Of a stretch of DNA of 64,000 nucleotides, positions 36,124-50,800 are shown piece after piece. This stretch comes from Ricinus communis. Its lineage: Eukaryota > Streptophyta > Magnoliopsida > Malpighiales > Euphorbiaceae. The notes under the pieces are model-generated. The model did not search any database. It was not told where the DNA came from and saw only the letters and a program-made list of their open reading frames with translations. Location: assembly GCF_019578655.1 (NCBI RefSeq), contig NC_063261.1, forward strand, positions 12,824,216 through 12,888,215. Direction: 5' to 3'. Position numbers and translations under genes: made by a program. Each line of letters begins with the position of its first letter. The stretch's first letter is position 1.

Positions 36124-37300
36124 TCATAGACAATTCAGATATCTTAAGTGTTTCACAGGATTACCTCCAATAACAACAACATCCTCTTTACTGCGTTTAG
36201 GATTAGAACTAGAAATAAGGTTGTCTTCCTCCTTATGCTTTATACCACCAGCCAAGGTTCTAGCCAATTTTTTCCATTTCTTTGACTTCCCAAGCTTACC
36301 AACATTACCAGAGCCAAGAATAACATTGTCCCCGAGAACCACACTATCTTCATGAATTTCTTCAAGGATAAGACTAGTACTAAGACCTCTCAAAGACGTC
36401 CTCTCACCTTCTAAAGAACTAGCACAAAGACCTTTAATATTCGTATTCTTGGAGATCAAGTGAGTCGCAATCTCTATCTGTTGCTCCACAGTCAGGAGAT
36501 CGGTACGATCCAAATTGGCATATTTGGCTTTTAAATCAAAGCTGAGGATGTCAATAAAGATAGGAGAATTACAAACCTCCTCAGCTGGGCTGGACATAAG
36601 AGAATTACCAGAAGAGGCGTTGCTAACACTAAGACCGATACTATTTAAATTATTACAGAAGGCCTTATGAGAAAGCCCAATCTTCCAAGTATCAGGGAAA
36701 GGCCCAGGGTTAAGAAAGGGGACCATGGAAAAAATATTACAAGGGTCCAGGTCAGAAAATAGTGAAGCATTAGCACCTTCCACCACAACTGAAATCTTAT
36801 TGAGCTTCATAATACCAGATTCATTAACGAGAGTTTGAGAAGTAGAGATACTTTAGGGACATTTAGCAAGTTTGCACCATGATTATCATCAGCTAGGGAA
36901 TCTTTTTTGGGCGGCTGAGAGAAAGCAGGATACAGGATGCAACACACTCTTACCTTTACATACTAGTGCGTGAGATGCAGACGCACTCATCTCCCCCAAA
37001 GAATTAGGGCGAAGAAACTTTCCTCCAGCTAAAGAAACACTATTGGAGTTTCCTGGATGAATGACAAGGGGATCTTCAGCCGCCTTAAGCCGTCCTAAAT
37101 TTTGAGGTTTCCATAAGTTAGCTTGTGATTGCACATCAAGCCCATTCTCTTCTTCTTCCACTTTGGTAGCACATAATTCGTAATATGTCCCATTTTATTA
37201 CAAATAACATAGGTAAGGCATCTTTTCATACCTAAAAGAACATCAGAAAAAGGACCCATCATCAACCCACTTAACCCTCCAACAACCATTTGTACCCAAC
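36124..37300 (-). pseudogene. LINE ORF1 remnant with degraded zinc knuckle
   Basis: Three minus-strand frames (37289-37095, 37161-36889 and 36810-36124) overlap or adjoin in order. The first carries KRCLTYVICNKMGHI, a worn form of the CCHC knuckle of LINE ORF1, followed by a basic PKWKKKR. The last is 228 codons, acidic then Lys-rich (KLGKSKKWKKLA, NPKRSKEDVVV), as in the C-terminal tail of plant LINE ORF1. It ends 38 bases before the ORF2 start. ORF1 proteins bind element RNA. Confidence 0.8.
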
Positions 37301-37342
37301 TTCTATTTGCCCTTCTCGGCCCCTATTTTGTTACTGATTGAA

Positions 37343-37769
37343 TTAGGAATGGCAATGGTAAGGTATCCACACATTTAAAAATATATTAATCTAATTAAAA
37401 TATATATATTCAAACTTATTCTAAATCTATTTAAAAATTACATTTATTATCTGAAGTCGTCCCAAATTTGAATAGAATTACTTACAATAATACTCAAACT
37501 CAATAAAAACTTGCTTCATATATATATAGTTACGAAATAAATTTTATGGATATTTAAATGGATAGCAGGTAACCTACTCATTAAATACCCGTTTATATAA
37601 ATATTCGAGTAATTAAACGAATACATATTTACGAACCGATTTATAGTAACTAAATTCTAAAATATATTAATAAAAATAAAAAAATCACAAAATCTATATC
37701 ATATACTATTAAATAACGTTTTATAACTTTAATTTTTTATTATTTTATTTATATACAATTTATAATGTA

Positions 37770-37806
<37 letters not shown>

Positions 37807-37878
37807 TATTTAAACGGATATCGGAAATTAATTCAGATACCCTATGTCTAACTGTACTATATACGACTGCCATCCCTG
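37343..37878. mobile_element. hAT-like MITE
   Basis: The left end TAGGAATGGCAATGG pairs with the reverse complement of the right end, CAGGGATGGCAGTCG. CAGGG-TGGCA-type ends are typical of hAT elements. The 8 bp flanks GATTGAAT and AATAGAAT agree at 6 of 8 positions, consistent with a worn 8 bp target duplication. The interior is AT-rich and non-coding and includes an (AT)n run at about 37769-37804. Confidence 0.6.
37769..37804. repeat. (AT)n microsatellite
   Basis: An uninterrupted run of alternating T and A, about 17-18 dinucleotides long, lies inside the hAT-like MITE. Confidence 0.95.
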
Positions 37879-37925
37879 AATAGAATACAAACGTCCACCA
37901 TCCCTAAATAGAATACAAACGTCAT
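37870..37925. repeat. 28 bp tandem duplication at the MITE edge
   Basis: CCATCCCTGAATAGAATACA... at 37870 is repeated with one change at 37898. The unit joins the last bases of the MITE to its flank, so the duplication arose after or during the insertion. Confidence 0.85.
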
Positions 37926-38844
37926 TTGAGTTGACCTACACTACACATAATCATCAATATATAAAGTAAGAAACAGAAGGAAAAAAAAAAAAAAAGAAAG
38001 AGATACTAATTTTTTTCCATGGAAAATTATTGAGTCCGCCTGCCCTTACCTAATTAATCCACGAGTCTGTTTCTCTTCTTCATTATTATTATTATTATTT
38101 TAATTAGAAAAATAAGAGTAATAAAACTTTGCTATTTTTTTCATTTAATTAAAACTTGTATGGAATAAGGGTTTAATAGCATGAAACTGCATAATTCAAG
38201 GACTCGATAGCAAACAAAATTGCATTGGAGCTAAATGGCAACAAGTAATAAAGTTTAGGAGTCAAGTTGTAACTTCTGTCCACATTTTGAATTTTGTACG
38301 ACATTTCAAATTTTTCTACAACCGTACAAATAAAAGCTTAAAAAAGCATTATTCTCAATAGTTTAAAAGCTCAAACAGCACATGTTAAGAACTTAATTGC
38401 ATCAATCACTGCCAACAATGGTGACATAAAGACACTGTTGTGTTGCATATAAGAAAAACATATATTTTTATTTATTCAACTGTGAACAATTTATTGATTC
38501 AACTATGTATACCTCTGTTGTACATTATTCTTTCTTCAAATAAACCAAATTTGCAGCACAATCTTCAGACGAAAAACACTGAAAATCTTGTAATATTGGA
38601 AGTTTGATACATGGCAAAATCTTGCATGGATCGACACCTGAACAATCAGAGCACTAACTAATATCAAGATGAGTTCATCAAACGGAGATATTTAGTAAGA
38701 GTGCACGGCTAAATCACCGTTAAAAGACACTTCTTGAAACTTGAACAAATTGGGGTATCTCGGAAAATTCCCTAACCAGCTTGAGCACAGCATCCTCTGT
38801 CATGGCTTATTATTTGAAAAGCCAATTGTTAGTTCGAGGGCCCC
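37926..38844. other. Spacer and 3' UTR of the E2 gene
   Basis: The part next to 38844 should be the 3' untranslated region of the minus-strand E2 gene. TTTATT on the plus strand near 38469 (AATAAA on the minus strand) is a possible polyadenylation signal. An (ATT)n run lies near 38080-38098, and an A-rich run at 37981-37995. No separate gene is seen. Confidence 0.5.
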
Positions 38845-41800
38845 TCATAGAAGAAGTCGCCGAATATCACTGAAGTTAGATCGCAAAGCTGACAGAAATG
38901 CACCTGCATAGAAAATAACTACAAGTTCAATAATCACAAACCTAGCATCAGATATCACTGCCAACTTTGCCGTGTGGCAGCAGAAGCAGCATTGCTAAGA
39001 TGTGATTTAGCTCCTTTTAGAGCCAATGATCAAACAAAACGAACAATAGCCTGAAAAAGGCAATACGACCTTATCATTGATTTTCATTACTAGCAAGACA
39101 AAGAAGGAAAAATATGAAGATTTCTCAAATTCTCAGGTCCATTGGTGGTCTTCACATAATTGTATCACCTCAACATTCATGGAAGACCTTGTCATTAACA
39201 GAGTAAGGGGCGTTTCTTTTGCAGCCTAGCCTTTATAACGATATCCTCTACGAATGAGTTCCCATAAGTTACCAACATAACTAAGCAGAAGGTTAGACCC
39301 AAAGGGAATCAAACCTCAAAATTCTCTGCCAGATAAAGCACTAACATTTTTAGTATACCTCCCCATTTCAATAATAAGAAACATTATAGCATTACAGACC
39401 TCCGACTTTGCCATCAAAAACACGATGATCAGCAGATAAAGTCAAGGTCATCTTGGTGACCACTGCAGGCTTCTCACACCCTGGTAGAAAGCAAATCCAT
39501 ATTACATTTTTCAGTCAAAAAGCATCTTATTTATATGGGGCAGAAACTACAAGCAGCTACTAACCATCACTTCCAAGTAGTGGCTCAACAACTTTGTTCC
39601 CTCTACCAACTGCTAGGATGCCCGCCTGAAATTTCGTAAAGTAGATTTTTTACACCATCAGGGATGAGCCAACAATAACAATGCCAAACAATCATTATAA
39701 TTTTTTAATACACTTTATAAAAACTAAGAGCGATTAATCCTAATACTGTTCATAATAGATTTTCAACCACCAATGTTCAAGACACGAAAAAAGATATTTA
39801 TAAGATATTAAGAACAATGGAGTTTGAAATAATAAGAATTTAGCATTATGTGCTCATAACATCATGCTTTCATTAATGGCGATAAAACACTTTCAGAAAA
39901 CCTTTCTTGGGATTTTCAAGACATAGTTCAAATAGCAAACCAATTTCAATGCACATAGAGACCAAAGAAACCAACAGTTGTTTGTTTATAGCAAGAAATA
40001 GTGTATGCATCAAATACAGGACTAGAACAAGAACCTGCGGAGGATTTATAATTGCAGCGAAATGGTCCACTGGATACATTCCCAGGTTTGAAATGCTGCG
40101 TCACAATTAGAAGTTAAGTTTCACAGTTATCTTTTAAATAGAAAAGGGAAAGAGAGAGAGAAAAAGATGAATAAAGACAAACTTGCATACCTGAAAGTCC
40201 CTCCTTGGAACTCATTTGGAGTAAGCTTCCCCGCCCTAGCTCTTTCAGCTAGTTGCTTGACCTGAAGGTCCAAGTTCTCAAGCAAATGGGAAAAAGATAA
40301 CGATGATAGCAAAAATCAAGAATTTCAAACTTGACAAAGTAAAATATTGCTAATAATTAGATTTTCTTTTTAAGCAAAAGGAAGAAGAAAATAAGGATGA
40401 ATTCAAAAATGGCCTGAAACCATTCTATTCTAAGGGAAGGGAGAACAAATATAACTACACATTTTCAATAGATCAGGTGAGATATGGTTTGTGACTTTGT
40501 GTAATAAGACAGGCTGATTCCATCTTCTTCCCCTGACATAGTAAGCCAGCATAATTGTATCGGAGAGAGAGAGACAGCACACTGAAGTACTAGTCTCATG
40601 CAGTTATCTTTTAGACTAATGGATTCCACATGAAGATATTAAATGGATAAAATATCAAAGTTTCCCTACCTCTGCAGAGATTGACGAAATGGATTTCTGG
40701 TCTGCATTCCTAACAATTGGAGTCATTAGACCCTGTGATATAAAATAAGAAATAATGAAGCCATATGTTTTCTTTTATCAGAACAGAATGAAGCCAGATG
40801 TTTTCTAGACATTAAATAACAGAGCATTATCAGCACACATACCTTCTCAGTGGCAACTGCTATTGATATGTCAACAGAATCACAGAAAACTATTTCCCCT
40901 TTATCCTCATTCCAATATGCTGCAATGACAGATGCAATCAGATTTTCAGTACTAGAAATTCATGCTATAAGACAGTAAGAGTAGCTTTCTCATTTCTCTT
41001 CTTTTGCTGCTTGTGAGGGGGAAGAGACCTAATGCCATGGAATCCAAAATACTCTATAGTTTGTATCATTTCAAAATTTTCCAAGAGATATAGTTATAAG
41101 TTCAATCCAATAAAAACTCTTTTCTGGTTTTGTATGATATAAACAAAGAGTCGCCTTCATATATTATGATTGCCACGATCCTATACGACATCAAAATCCA
41201 TCACTTATTTCTGCATCTGAGCTACAAACTCAAATTTTGACAGAGTTTTCATTGTTGCTTTGTTATGGGTGCTTTATAACAATTAGTAGAGAAAGGATAT
41301 ACATTAGACAATTTAGAAAACTAATTTGTAGGTTGGTTTGCATTGTGATATAATCTGTAGATTTAATAAGAGAAAATGTAAGGAATGAAACCAGAGTACT
41401 ACTGTTTAGATGTTGCTGGAGGAAGATCCAGCTGCCTGCTACTTAACCTCAGGTATTATCAGATGAATGAAAAAAGAACTCCAGCATTTGATCACTAAAG
41501 TTTTCATGTTAATTCACCAATCATTAACAAATGAGATTTTTTAATGGGTTGAAGAACTAAATAAGAATCTTGTATTTCTAGAGAATCAAAGTGTTAACTT
41601 GGCAAATCAAGGACAGAGATGGCAGGAAATTAAAAACGGGGTTCAGAATTGTTATAACTAAAACGAGATTGGAGCTATTTTCCAACTGCAATAGTAATAA
41701 GAAATGCTACCAGGGACAGTATTTAAAAAAAAATTAAAAGAAAGTTCACAAAAGCGAGTTAAAGGGAGTCTTAACAATGATGAAGGTGACTGAAACATTG

Positions 41801-44800
41801 TAACCAAAACTTGGATAGGTTGCAAGTGCAATCTTTACTTTTTAATAGACAAATATATAGTTAACAGTGGTAATATTCTGAAAAGAAATTAAAATCAATT
41901 AATATATGATAATAGTTTTTTATTAGCATAACAATAGTATATATACTTTTTTCCAAATATTTAAAAATATACATACTATCATTTATAAATATTAAAAAGA
42001 ATTAAAATAAATAAACAAAACTATAAAATAATGGGATAATTACTATTTGCCCCCTGTATTTTTCCATATTATACTAGTTACCTCCTAACATTTGAGAAAT
42101 ATATTTTTTCATCCTTCTGTTAAGTAATTTTATACTAAAAACCCTTTCCGTCAGAGTTTTTGTAAAAATTCGTTAATTAGGTTTGATTTTATACTATTTG
42201 CCCCCTGATTTTTTGTTGTAATATACAAATTGCTCCTTATATTTTATTTATTGCATAAACTTCCCTTTCATTTTGAAAATCAATGCAATTAAAGAACTAA
42301 ATTGATAAAACAAATATAATTTGATCCTCAAACTTATCAAAGTTAAATTTCTACTGTAACAAAATTAATTATAAGAATAATATCTATTTTATTTTAATAA
42401 TTTAAAGCTAAATTATATGAAATTTTTAATATTTTGATTAATATAAGTACTTTTAAGATATTTAAATTTTATTAGAATTTAATTATGCTAAAAATTAGAG
42501 TAATTAAAGAATACTAGTTATTTATTTTTATACAAATACTAAAATTGATTTTTGCATAAATATTAGACAAGGAGTTTTTAGTATAATAAATAAATTACAA
42601 GGGGCAATATGTATATTACACCAAAGATCGGGGCAAATAGTATAAAACCAAACCTAGTTAACGATTGTTTAACGAAAATTCTGACCAAATGAGTTTTTAG
42701 AATAAAATAACAAAATAGAAGGATGAAAATATATACTTTTCAAATGTTAGGGAGTAACTAGTATAATATGAAAAAACACAGGGGCAAATAGTAATTACCC
42801 CTAAAATAATTGCAGCATTTGAGATTAATATTCAATACTGTAACATTTTATTTTATTATTTCAAGTGATCATTATATCAATTATTATAATTTACCCCCAT
42901 TGCCGGTAAATGCATTTTTTATTTAATAATTAAAAGATACATGGAATGTGTGCGTCAGACAGACAGAAAAAGCAAGGAAAAAAAAGCAGTATACTGGAAG
43001 AAAAGTTTTCTTTGTGAAAGTTTAGCTGAAGCAGCAAGGGGTATTACCTGCAGAATAACTTGCCAGTTTTCTGCAGCTTTTCAAAGAAAAAAGATGAGCT
43101 GAAACAGATCTAACATTTTATTCAGTAAAACTTGGATACTTTGAATACCATTTATATAATTTTACAGGCTTTCAACTCTAAAAGCAATATTTTCGACTTC
43201 AGTAATTAGCATGTAGATATAAGAAAAGAATCAGGAAAAGAGGAAAAACTTTAAGGAACCAAATGCATCAAGAGTACGTAAAAAGGCCCTTTTATGCTAT
43301 ATTTAGTATTAATACTCAGATTTTTCAATCCCTTTAACATATTATTGATATAGAGGTTTGGAGTGGAGCAACAACTTCCAATGGAGTTATTAGAATTCTT
43401 AGTTGGTAATTAAATAGGTGCTATATATCAGAGGCTTGCACATAAATTACATCTGTTAGGGCTGAAATCCTTTTTTACCTCACCTATTGAACTCAACAGA
43501 CCAAAAGTACGCCACAAGCATACTACAACATAGTGGTTTTGTCATTGCATTTGTTCATTTTAAACATGAAAAATATTCAACCAGCAGCAAAGAGCCAACC
43601 AAATTTAGCAGGGTGTGAAACAAAAATAAATAGCAGCAGGCATAATTTCCATTTTCTTAATAGAAAATGGCAGGCTAGTGGAGGAGGAAGGGCATACTGT
43701 TTCCCCCTGAATCCTTCATAAGAGGACCCTTAGAAGCTGTTAGCCCTTACTCCATTTCTGAGTAGAAATGCAGGCCATATTCTCTAAGGATGCTCTGGGA
43801 GGTTGCTATTATTTATTATGTTCCAGATCAGCAAACAAATCTTAGTTTTGAAACTACTGTCTGGAATAATATCTCAAGCAATTAACAGTTACATATTTCT
43901 TACCATTAGCTTCTGGTACATTTCTCAGAGCAATTGCAACAGCTTTGATAACAATATCATTTACTGATACTTTGATATCATGATGCTCTGTCAATTGAGG
44001 AAAACATTGATGTATAAGCAATCCACCAAATTGTTGGTGTCCATAGAAACAAAGCAACAAACTGAAAAGTTTGAATTCTATACCTTTGAGCTCCTTTCTG
44101 AAAGAAATAAGAGGATCCAGTATAACATCTGAAACGCACCACTAACGGAATTAGGCCAAAGATTATATGTTAAAAAGAGAAATAGACTACTAAATAAAAT
44201 TGCACCTGTTGATAAATATAGGTGTGGTGTAGTCTGTTTTGACTCCAATAACCTTCTTGCTATAACCTGAAAATTTAACACTGAGTTGAACATAAACAGA
44301 ACTCATAGCAAACTGTAGGCGAAATTTATACCAAATTATATTTTGAGCCATGTGTAGTTAATTTTTCTTTGATAAGGTGCATGACCCAAGAACAGAGGAA
44401 GAATGCAGAAGAAACCCCCAAAAGAATATTAGGAAAGGAGGGGAGAAAAAGTAAGCATCTAAAACATCCAAAAAATTCAATAAGGGGTGGAACTAGACAC
44501 AGGTAGTAGCAAAATTTATCATATATCATAAACAAGCAAAAGCTCAACATAACTGCACCAGGCTTTCATTCCAAATATCAGAAAGAGCATTCATACATTG
44601 CAACTTCATGCTAAAACTCATTTGACAAGAGTAAAATGCCGAAATGAGTCATGATGACATACACAACCCATATAAATTTCTTATCTAGAAAAGTAAGATT
44701 CTACTAGTCCGCAAAGGGTAAAAAGAAGATGGAACTTGGTATCTGGCTAAGGCAAGAACTAAGAAGTCAAATATTAAAATAGCATATACCTACTTCCACA

Positions 44801-47800
44801 ACCAATATTTCTAATCCATAGCCCCATCAATAGCTTATCAATTCAGCAAAATAAACACCACTAGATAACTGCTTTTTCCATCTTCTTTTCCCTTTCAGAA
44901 GTTGTGTTCTATCTCACCATCTCTGTCCTCTTGAACTCCATCCACACTGATAAAATACTGCACTATTCAGGTCCCCTAGACTCTGCATTACAATAATATG
45001 TAAGATTTTCTTGATCTCCTTCTCCAAAGATCTTGTACGTCAATCCAACAGACTATTATTGATAACCCCTATAAAGTTACTCTTTCTATGTATAGTTTGA
45101 ATGATCCTCTGCTCATAACAGTAATTGTTGATATATGATTACTCAAAAATATAAAAACTTTCAAAAGAGATGATAGAAATAGAAGCAACATTTTCTGCAA
45201 AAATTCCTCTTGATTTCTCATGAATAAATGAAATTGATACATCAACATTTAATCTAATCGGGTCCAAATTGTCTAGTTCTCATCACATCTGAACCTCAGT
45301 TCTCTAATAGTAAAAATGTTTAAATTTTATGCTAAAATATTTTCAAACCTTATTTAATTCTTATCTCAAAGAATTAAAGGTCTTTCATTTCCTATCTTCA
45401 CAATAAACAGAAAGGAAACAAACGGAGGTTTTTCTGATTTTCTTTTAAAAAAGAAAAAAGAGATGGCAACCTAATCTATCTATGCGACCTTCAAATTCTT
45501 CCGCACATAAAAACAAAAGGTTGGAAATCAAGTTGCAGGTTTGAAAGCTATAAAAGATGGATTCAAATAAAGGGTAACATTAATAAACAAGTAAACCATA
45601 TACCAAATTGAAAAGGGATAGTTTAGGTAGTCAATTCAATTATTAGCAATTTTGCTGTCGAAATAGCTTCACCCTATTAAATAATGTTACAGACAGACAG
45701 ATAACTGAACAAGGAAAAACAAACACATTATGATGCCGCAATATAATGATTAATGAATATAAATGTCCTAAATTAACAGTATTGAAAGTTGGATCAAATG
45801 TATTCAAGATGACATTGGTGAGAATGGGTGTGGGTATGTACCCAAGTAGGCAAACATGCGATGCACGACAAGATCCTTTTGAATTCCAAATCATAAAAAT
45901 GATTTTTATGTTTTGCCTACACACCATCTACATCACCTGTAGTAAAGGGATGCTTCATTTTATTCTAGGATACATGGAAATATATATTCAAAGCTGTCTA
46001 ACCACTGTTCAAAATTTTCACCAAGTAGATAAAAGGGGTCACAAGTGGGAGAGAAAAAGGAAGAAAAAAAAAAAAGCTATTTGCTCTCCTTTCAAATGTA
46101 AATTGACCCACCTTGCGAATTTGAGTATTTGGAATATCTTCAAAAGAATCTGATTGCTGCGACTGAGGTTCTGGCAAAACTGTGGTTGAAGCATACGGGC
46201 CTTTTTGAGGTGATGGGGCTTCTTTCTCCTTAGGAACAGATTTTTTTGAAGATCCCTTTCCTGCTTTAATTGCAGCCAACACATCAATCTTTAGAAGAGT
46301 GCCAAAAGGGCCTGATGCCTTTAATGTTGATGCATCCAATCCATACTCTGAAATAAGCAACCTAGCAGAGGGGCTGATCCTGGAAAAACTTGGCTTTTCT
46401 TCTCTAGTTTCATCCTTTGAATCATGCCGGGTAAATTTTTCTTCCTTAACCTCCATGCCATTACTAATGGAAGTCTTTACAGTTTCAATATCATTTGGAT
46501 CTTCAACCTGGAAAAACAAACACCATCAATGATCTAACCTCCTTCAAGTGATTAACACTTCAACACAAGTTAGAGGCAGATGAAATTACAATGTTTTCAC
46601 ATATGAAACATCCATCTAAGAACTGAACTTGGAAACTACCCACTACTAATTTAAGGAAGAGAATAACAGCCCAACTTTACTTCATACCATTAGTTACTCA
46701 TATACACAGTAAATGAAACTTACTGTGAGTGCAATAGGTTGTCCTACAGCCACATCCTTTGAACCTTCAGGTGCCAGTATCTTAGCCAAATACCTGCATT
46801 CAATATTCCACTTAGCATTGCGTTAAAAATCAGCTACAGTAGATTTCTATGAAAATAGACATGATTAAAGAGATTAAGCAAAATACAGCACGAGGGCACA
46901 AACCCATGCAAAACTGGGGATCACTTGCAACGCAAGAAGTCATTCAATCCCACAGCAGCAAGTATATCTATAAAAATTTCTTGCTGAAACAGAAACCAGT
47001 GCGCAAAGCCCGATATCTTTGTGCATTGTAAGAGACAATTCCTCCCTCAAAATCTCTCTTTTCATTTACTAAATGTGTATAAAGAATGAATAACTATTTT
47101 TTTCAGCAAATATCAAGGTGGACTCTAACAGGTTCAGTTACAACATTTGCAACTTGGTGGGTTTAACCACAACAGCCTTTTATATATATGCAATAATGCT
47201 TGTGACAACTTAACTAATAAATCATTTATGAGGAAAAAGAGAAAATTGAACAAACAAACCTATTTTTAAATCTCCATTGTCCAAATGGAAAATCAAAATA
47301 AATAAATAAATAAATTGAAAAGTAAAAAACTGCAAAATGAAAATAAAAACTGTCTTTTACTTAAACAGCCCCTGAGCCTCCTAAAAATGTCAACACAAGA
47401 ACTTTGAAAAAGCATATGTAGAACATATTCAGCTGTTCTCTTTTAACTAAAGTTGTCACATGCATCATTAGAAATATAGGATTTGATAACTATGACCTTG
47501 CCCTTTCATTGAAGATTGTCCACCCCATCTTTCCAAATTAACCTCCATGCTTACCTATCCCTATCTCACATATAGATTTATTAGTAATGACTAATGAGCC
47601 AGCTACAAAATTTGTCATCAAATCAAAACACCCTCCTGCACTAATCCTTCATTCACAGCCATATCGTATACTAGATAAGAAGAATATAAAGAAAATCTTC
47701 AAGTCACAATCTTGAGATATCTAACTAGATTACGTTCCCAGACACACTTCCATGGAGTGAAACAGGCAATTATTCAATACTCTCTTAAATTTCAACATCC

Positions 47801-50800
47801 TGCACCAGAAATAAGAGTCTCAAAAATCAGATCTAGATGAGAATCTCAACACCATAGATCATGCTGAAACAAGGGTAATCCCCAAATATCCAGTTACTTT
47901 GAAACCCAAGCACTAACAGAAGCCATTTTGATAGTAACAACCATCCCCCAAAAATAAACTCTTGCAATAATGAATCTAAAACACTTGACAAGATCTCTCT
48001 TGAACAAAGACATATACTTTGTACCTAGAATTATCCTTCTCACAGGTTCCTAATTGCTCCCCCCATACAATATGATGTTATACCAACTTAACATCCTATC
48101 CAACCTCATAGAAAGCTTTTCCAGAGGACTTCAATCAACCTATTTTCCAGTAACCCGAGGAACGTAATATATCAGAAAAACTTACTAGAACAGGTATCAT
48201 TATACAAATATGCCTTCCTCCTCAAGATAGATGATGACATTTCTATCAAGAATTCTTGTTTCCAAAAATTATTTCACAATAGTAAACCATTAGGTATACC
48301 AGCAGATTAGGAATAAGAGAACAAGGAGAGAAAGAAACAATACAATCCTTAATTGTGAGATACTAAATTCCAAGCACAACCTACATTAGAAACTTAAGCC
48401 CATATATATACAAGTACGCTAACCATACATAAAAGAAAAATAAAATAAGTCCCTTAAACAAAATACAACCTAAATAAAACAAAAGAGAGAGGGGTCAACT
48501 GAAATAACTTATATCATAAAGATTATAAGCATCAGCGCCTGGTGTTGCTTCCTAGAAGCCACCCATCACTGGTACATCCAGAGGAATCATTCCACTTTAG
48601 CTCAAATTGACCATCAGCAGTTCAGCAACAGAATACATCATAATGCATTGAAGTGCACATTTAAGTAATGGTAATAACAGATTATGCACCTCAACGTGTC
48701 AACAAAGAAAATTTCAGAAATCGTCAGTTCCCCTTCCATCCTTGTCCCAATTGGCTGCTTTAGATAATATCTGGCTAAGAACTTCCATATTTGCAATGGA
48801 TGTCCTGAATACCATTTTCAAAAGGTTCATATGGAGTAATACTGTTCCATTACCTGTTATTATTTCCACATTTTTTACACTTCAGAAGGAGATTAAAATT
48901 CGGAAAGCTTATGCCTAACCTTATGCGAAATTAAAATCTCGGGTGATTGCAACACTTATAGAATTTGGTGAACATGCGATTGTATCCATAACAGAAAAAT
49001 CAGCTACAGCCGACATCGTACTTCTATTTGATAGCCATGAAAATCATAGCAATATCCTATAGAAATTTCATGGATTAGTTTCCATGAAACCCCCTCACGA
49101 CCCAGAAGGATATAGTAATAATGAAAGAGGTACTCTAAGCACTGCCTACATTACCTTCACTATAGAACATTCTTTTTCTACTTCCCATATTGATCAGATA
49201 TTAAAAGAGAAAAAACAAAACAATCTTCAAGGCAAAGTCAATTGTTTATCTAGCACCCACTAATCTGATAGTGCAGAGAACATCTTTGAGTGGTTTTCTC
49301 TTGGTCAAACTCAATCTGCTTTTTCTTGGTACATCAGATATTAGGAAGTAAAACAAAATATGCCTAATTTTAACTTTAAGTTTTATGTATCTTGATTAAA
49401 CCATGTATGCTCCCTTAAATGATATCAGTTGACTGAACTATTATTTAAAAGTTATTTCAAGTAACTAGAAATACATAAACTTTAAGTACAAGAATATTAC
49501 CCCTCTTCAAGACATTCAAATTCAAGGGTGGCTTTATCTGTCTCTATCTCACATATAACATCTCCCACTTCTATCTGTAAAGAAAAGAGATAAGTGCCAA
49601 GAAAACAAGGCATGATGATATGATCAAATGATTCTACAACTTATGCTAACAAATGAACCTTGTCTCCTTCTTTCTTTCTCCACTTGGCGATATTACCTTG
49701 GTTCTATAGAAGAACATAGAAAAGCATTTCTTAGTGTTTGCAGGAACATAGAAAATTCAGCACAAATGCTGCCAGACACAGCTCAAATCTTGGTCCATAC
49801 TTTCTTACCATTGTTGGTGATAGTGCTGGCATTTCAAGAAAAACATGAGGGGGAAGTTCAGACGTGTTGATCCTAGCAGATTTGCTTCCCACATCTTCAC
49901 CTTTGGCATCCTGCTCAGCTGATTTTCCCTCTTTAATCTCTGCTCCACTACTATCAACAGGGACATTTTGGATGTCATCTTCATTCTCAACCTTGTGAGA
50001 ATAAAATAAGTGTCAATAACCTGCTACTTGAATGATAGCTATTCTTAATAAGCATTATTGAGAAAGTATAAAACAGAAACATTAATACCAAACAGCTCTT
50101 GCGAACAGCAGGAAATAATTGTTTAAGCGAATTCAAATATCCTCAAGCACACTCTTACAAAAAATTAATAAAGGAAAAACAAAAGTATACAAGCAACAAA
50201 AGTGAACAGCCAAAAAAGAAAACAATTAATTAAAAATGTTATACTTCTCTTAGATTTCTTTACGAGAAGAGAATTTTCTTGGTGCCAAAGCAGTTGCTTT
50301 CCCATTGTAAGAATAGAACTAGACTAACATACGTGTGAAAACTTTTTTCAGGGATAAAGGCAATGTTTAGAAGTGATTAAACAAAGTTAATTATCAAAAT
50401 TTACCGTTATGGCAATGGGTTGTCCAACAGGTACATCCTTTGAACCTTCCGGTGTCAGTATCTTTGCCAAAAATCTGCATTTGAAAAATGAATATCAACA
50501 AAATAAAATAAGTTCAATGATCGATTTAAAGTAAGAAAGCAAAGTAACTAACGGTTGCACTCTCGTCTAAAAGTAATGAATAAAGTATGTAACAAATTAC
50601 AGAAATAATAATACTGCTAGAAAGAATATTCCAAAAATAGTAATACTGCTAGAAAGAATATTCCAAATAAGTCCTTCATGGATGTCAATTCCAACAGCAA
50701 CGCATACCCAAAGTTTGATGAAAAGTACAAAAGAATTAGATTAGAACATTGCAAAAGAAGAAATAAAGCAATTTTTTGCATCAAAAGAAGAAAAAGATAG

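Larger units (their letters stand above)
32020..37330 (-). mobile_element. 5'-truncated LINE (L1-clade, RNase H-bearing) retrotransposon
   Basis: Minus-strand remnants appear in the order ORF1 with a zinc knuckle, then ORF2 with an AP-type endonuclease, reverse transcriptase, zf-RVT and a C-terminal RNase H-like domain. This is the layout of plant L1-type LINEs. The 3' end is probably the A-rich AAAGAAAAAAGAGA (minus) at about 32020-32035. At the other end ORF1 begins only shortly before its zinc knuckle, so the usual N-terminal DUF4283 region is missing; 5' truncation is common in LINE insertion. Many stops and frameshifts make it inactive. The exact ends and target duplication were not resolved. 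Confidence 0.88.

Noticed and set aside
43048..43070. Possible 23 nt micro-exon in E2 intron 16 (minus), bordered by CTGCAG and GTAATA
   Set aside because: Its inclusion would shift the E2 frame, and the flanking exons already join in phase to give the family sequence.
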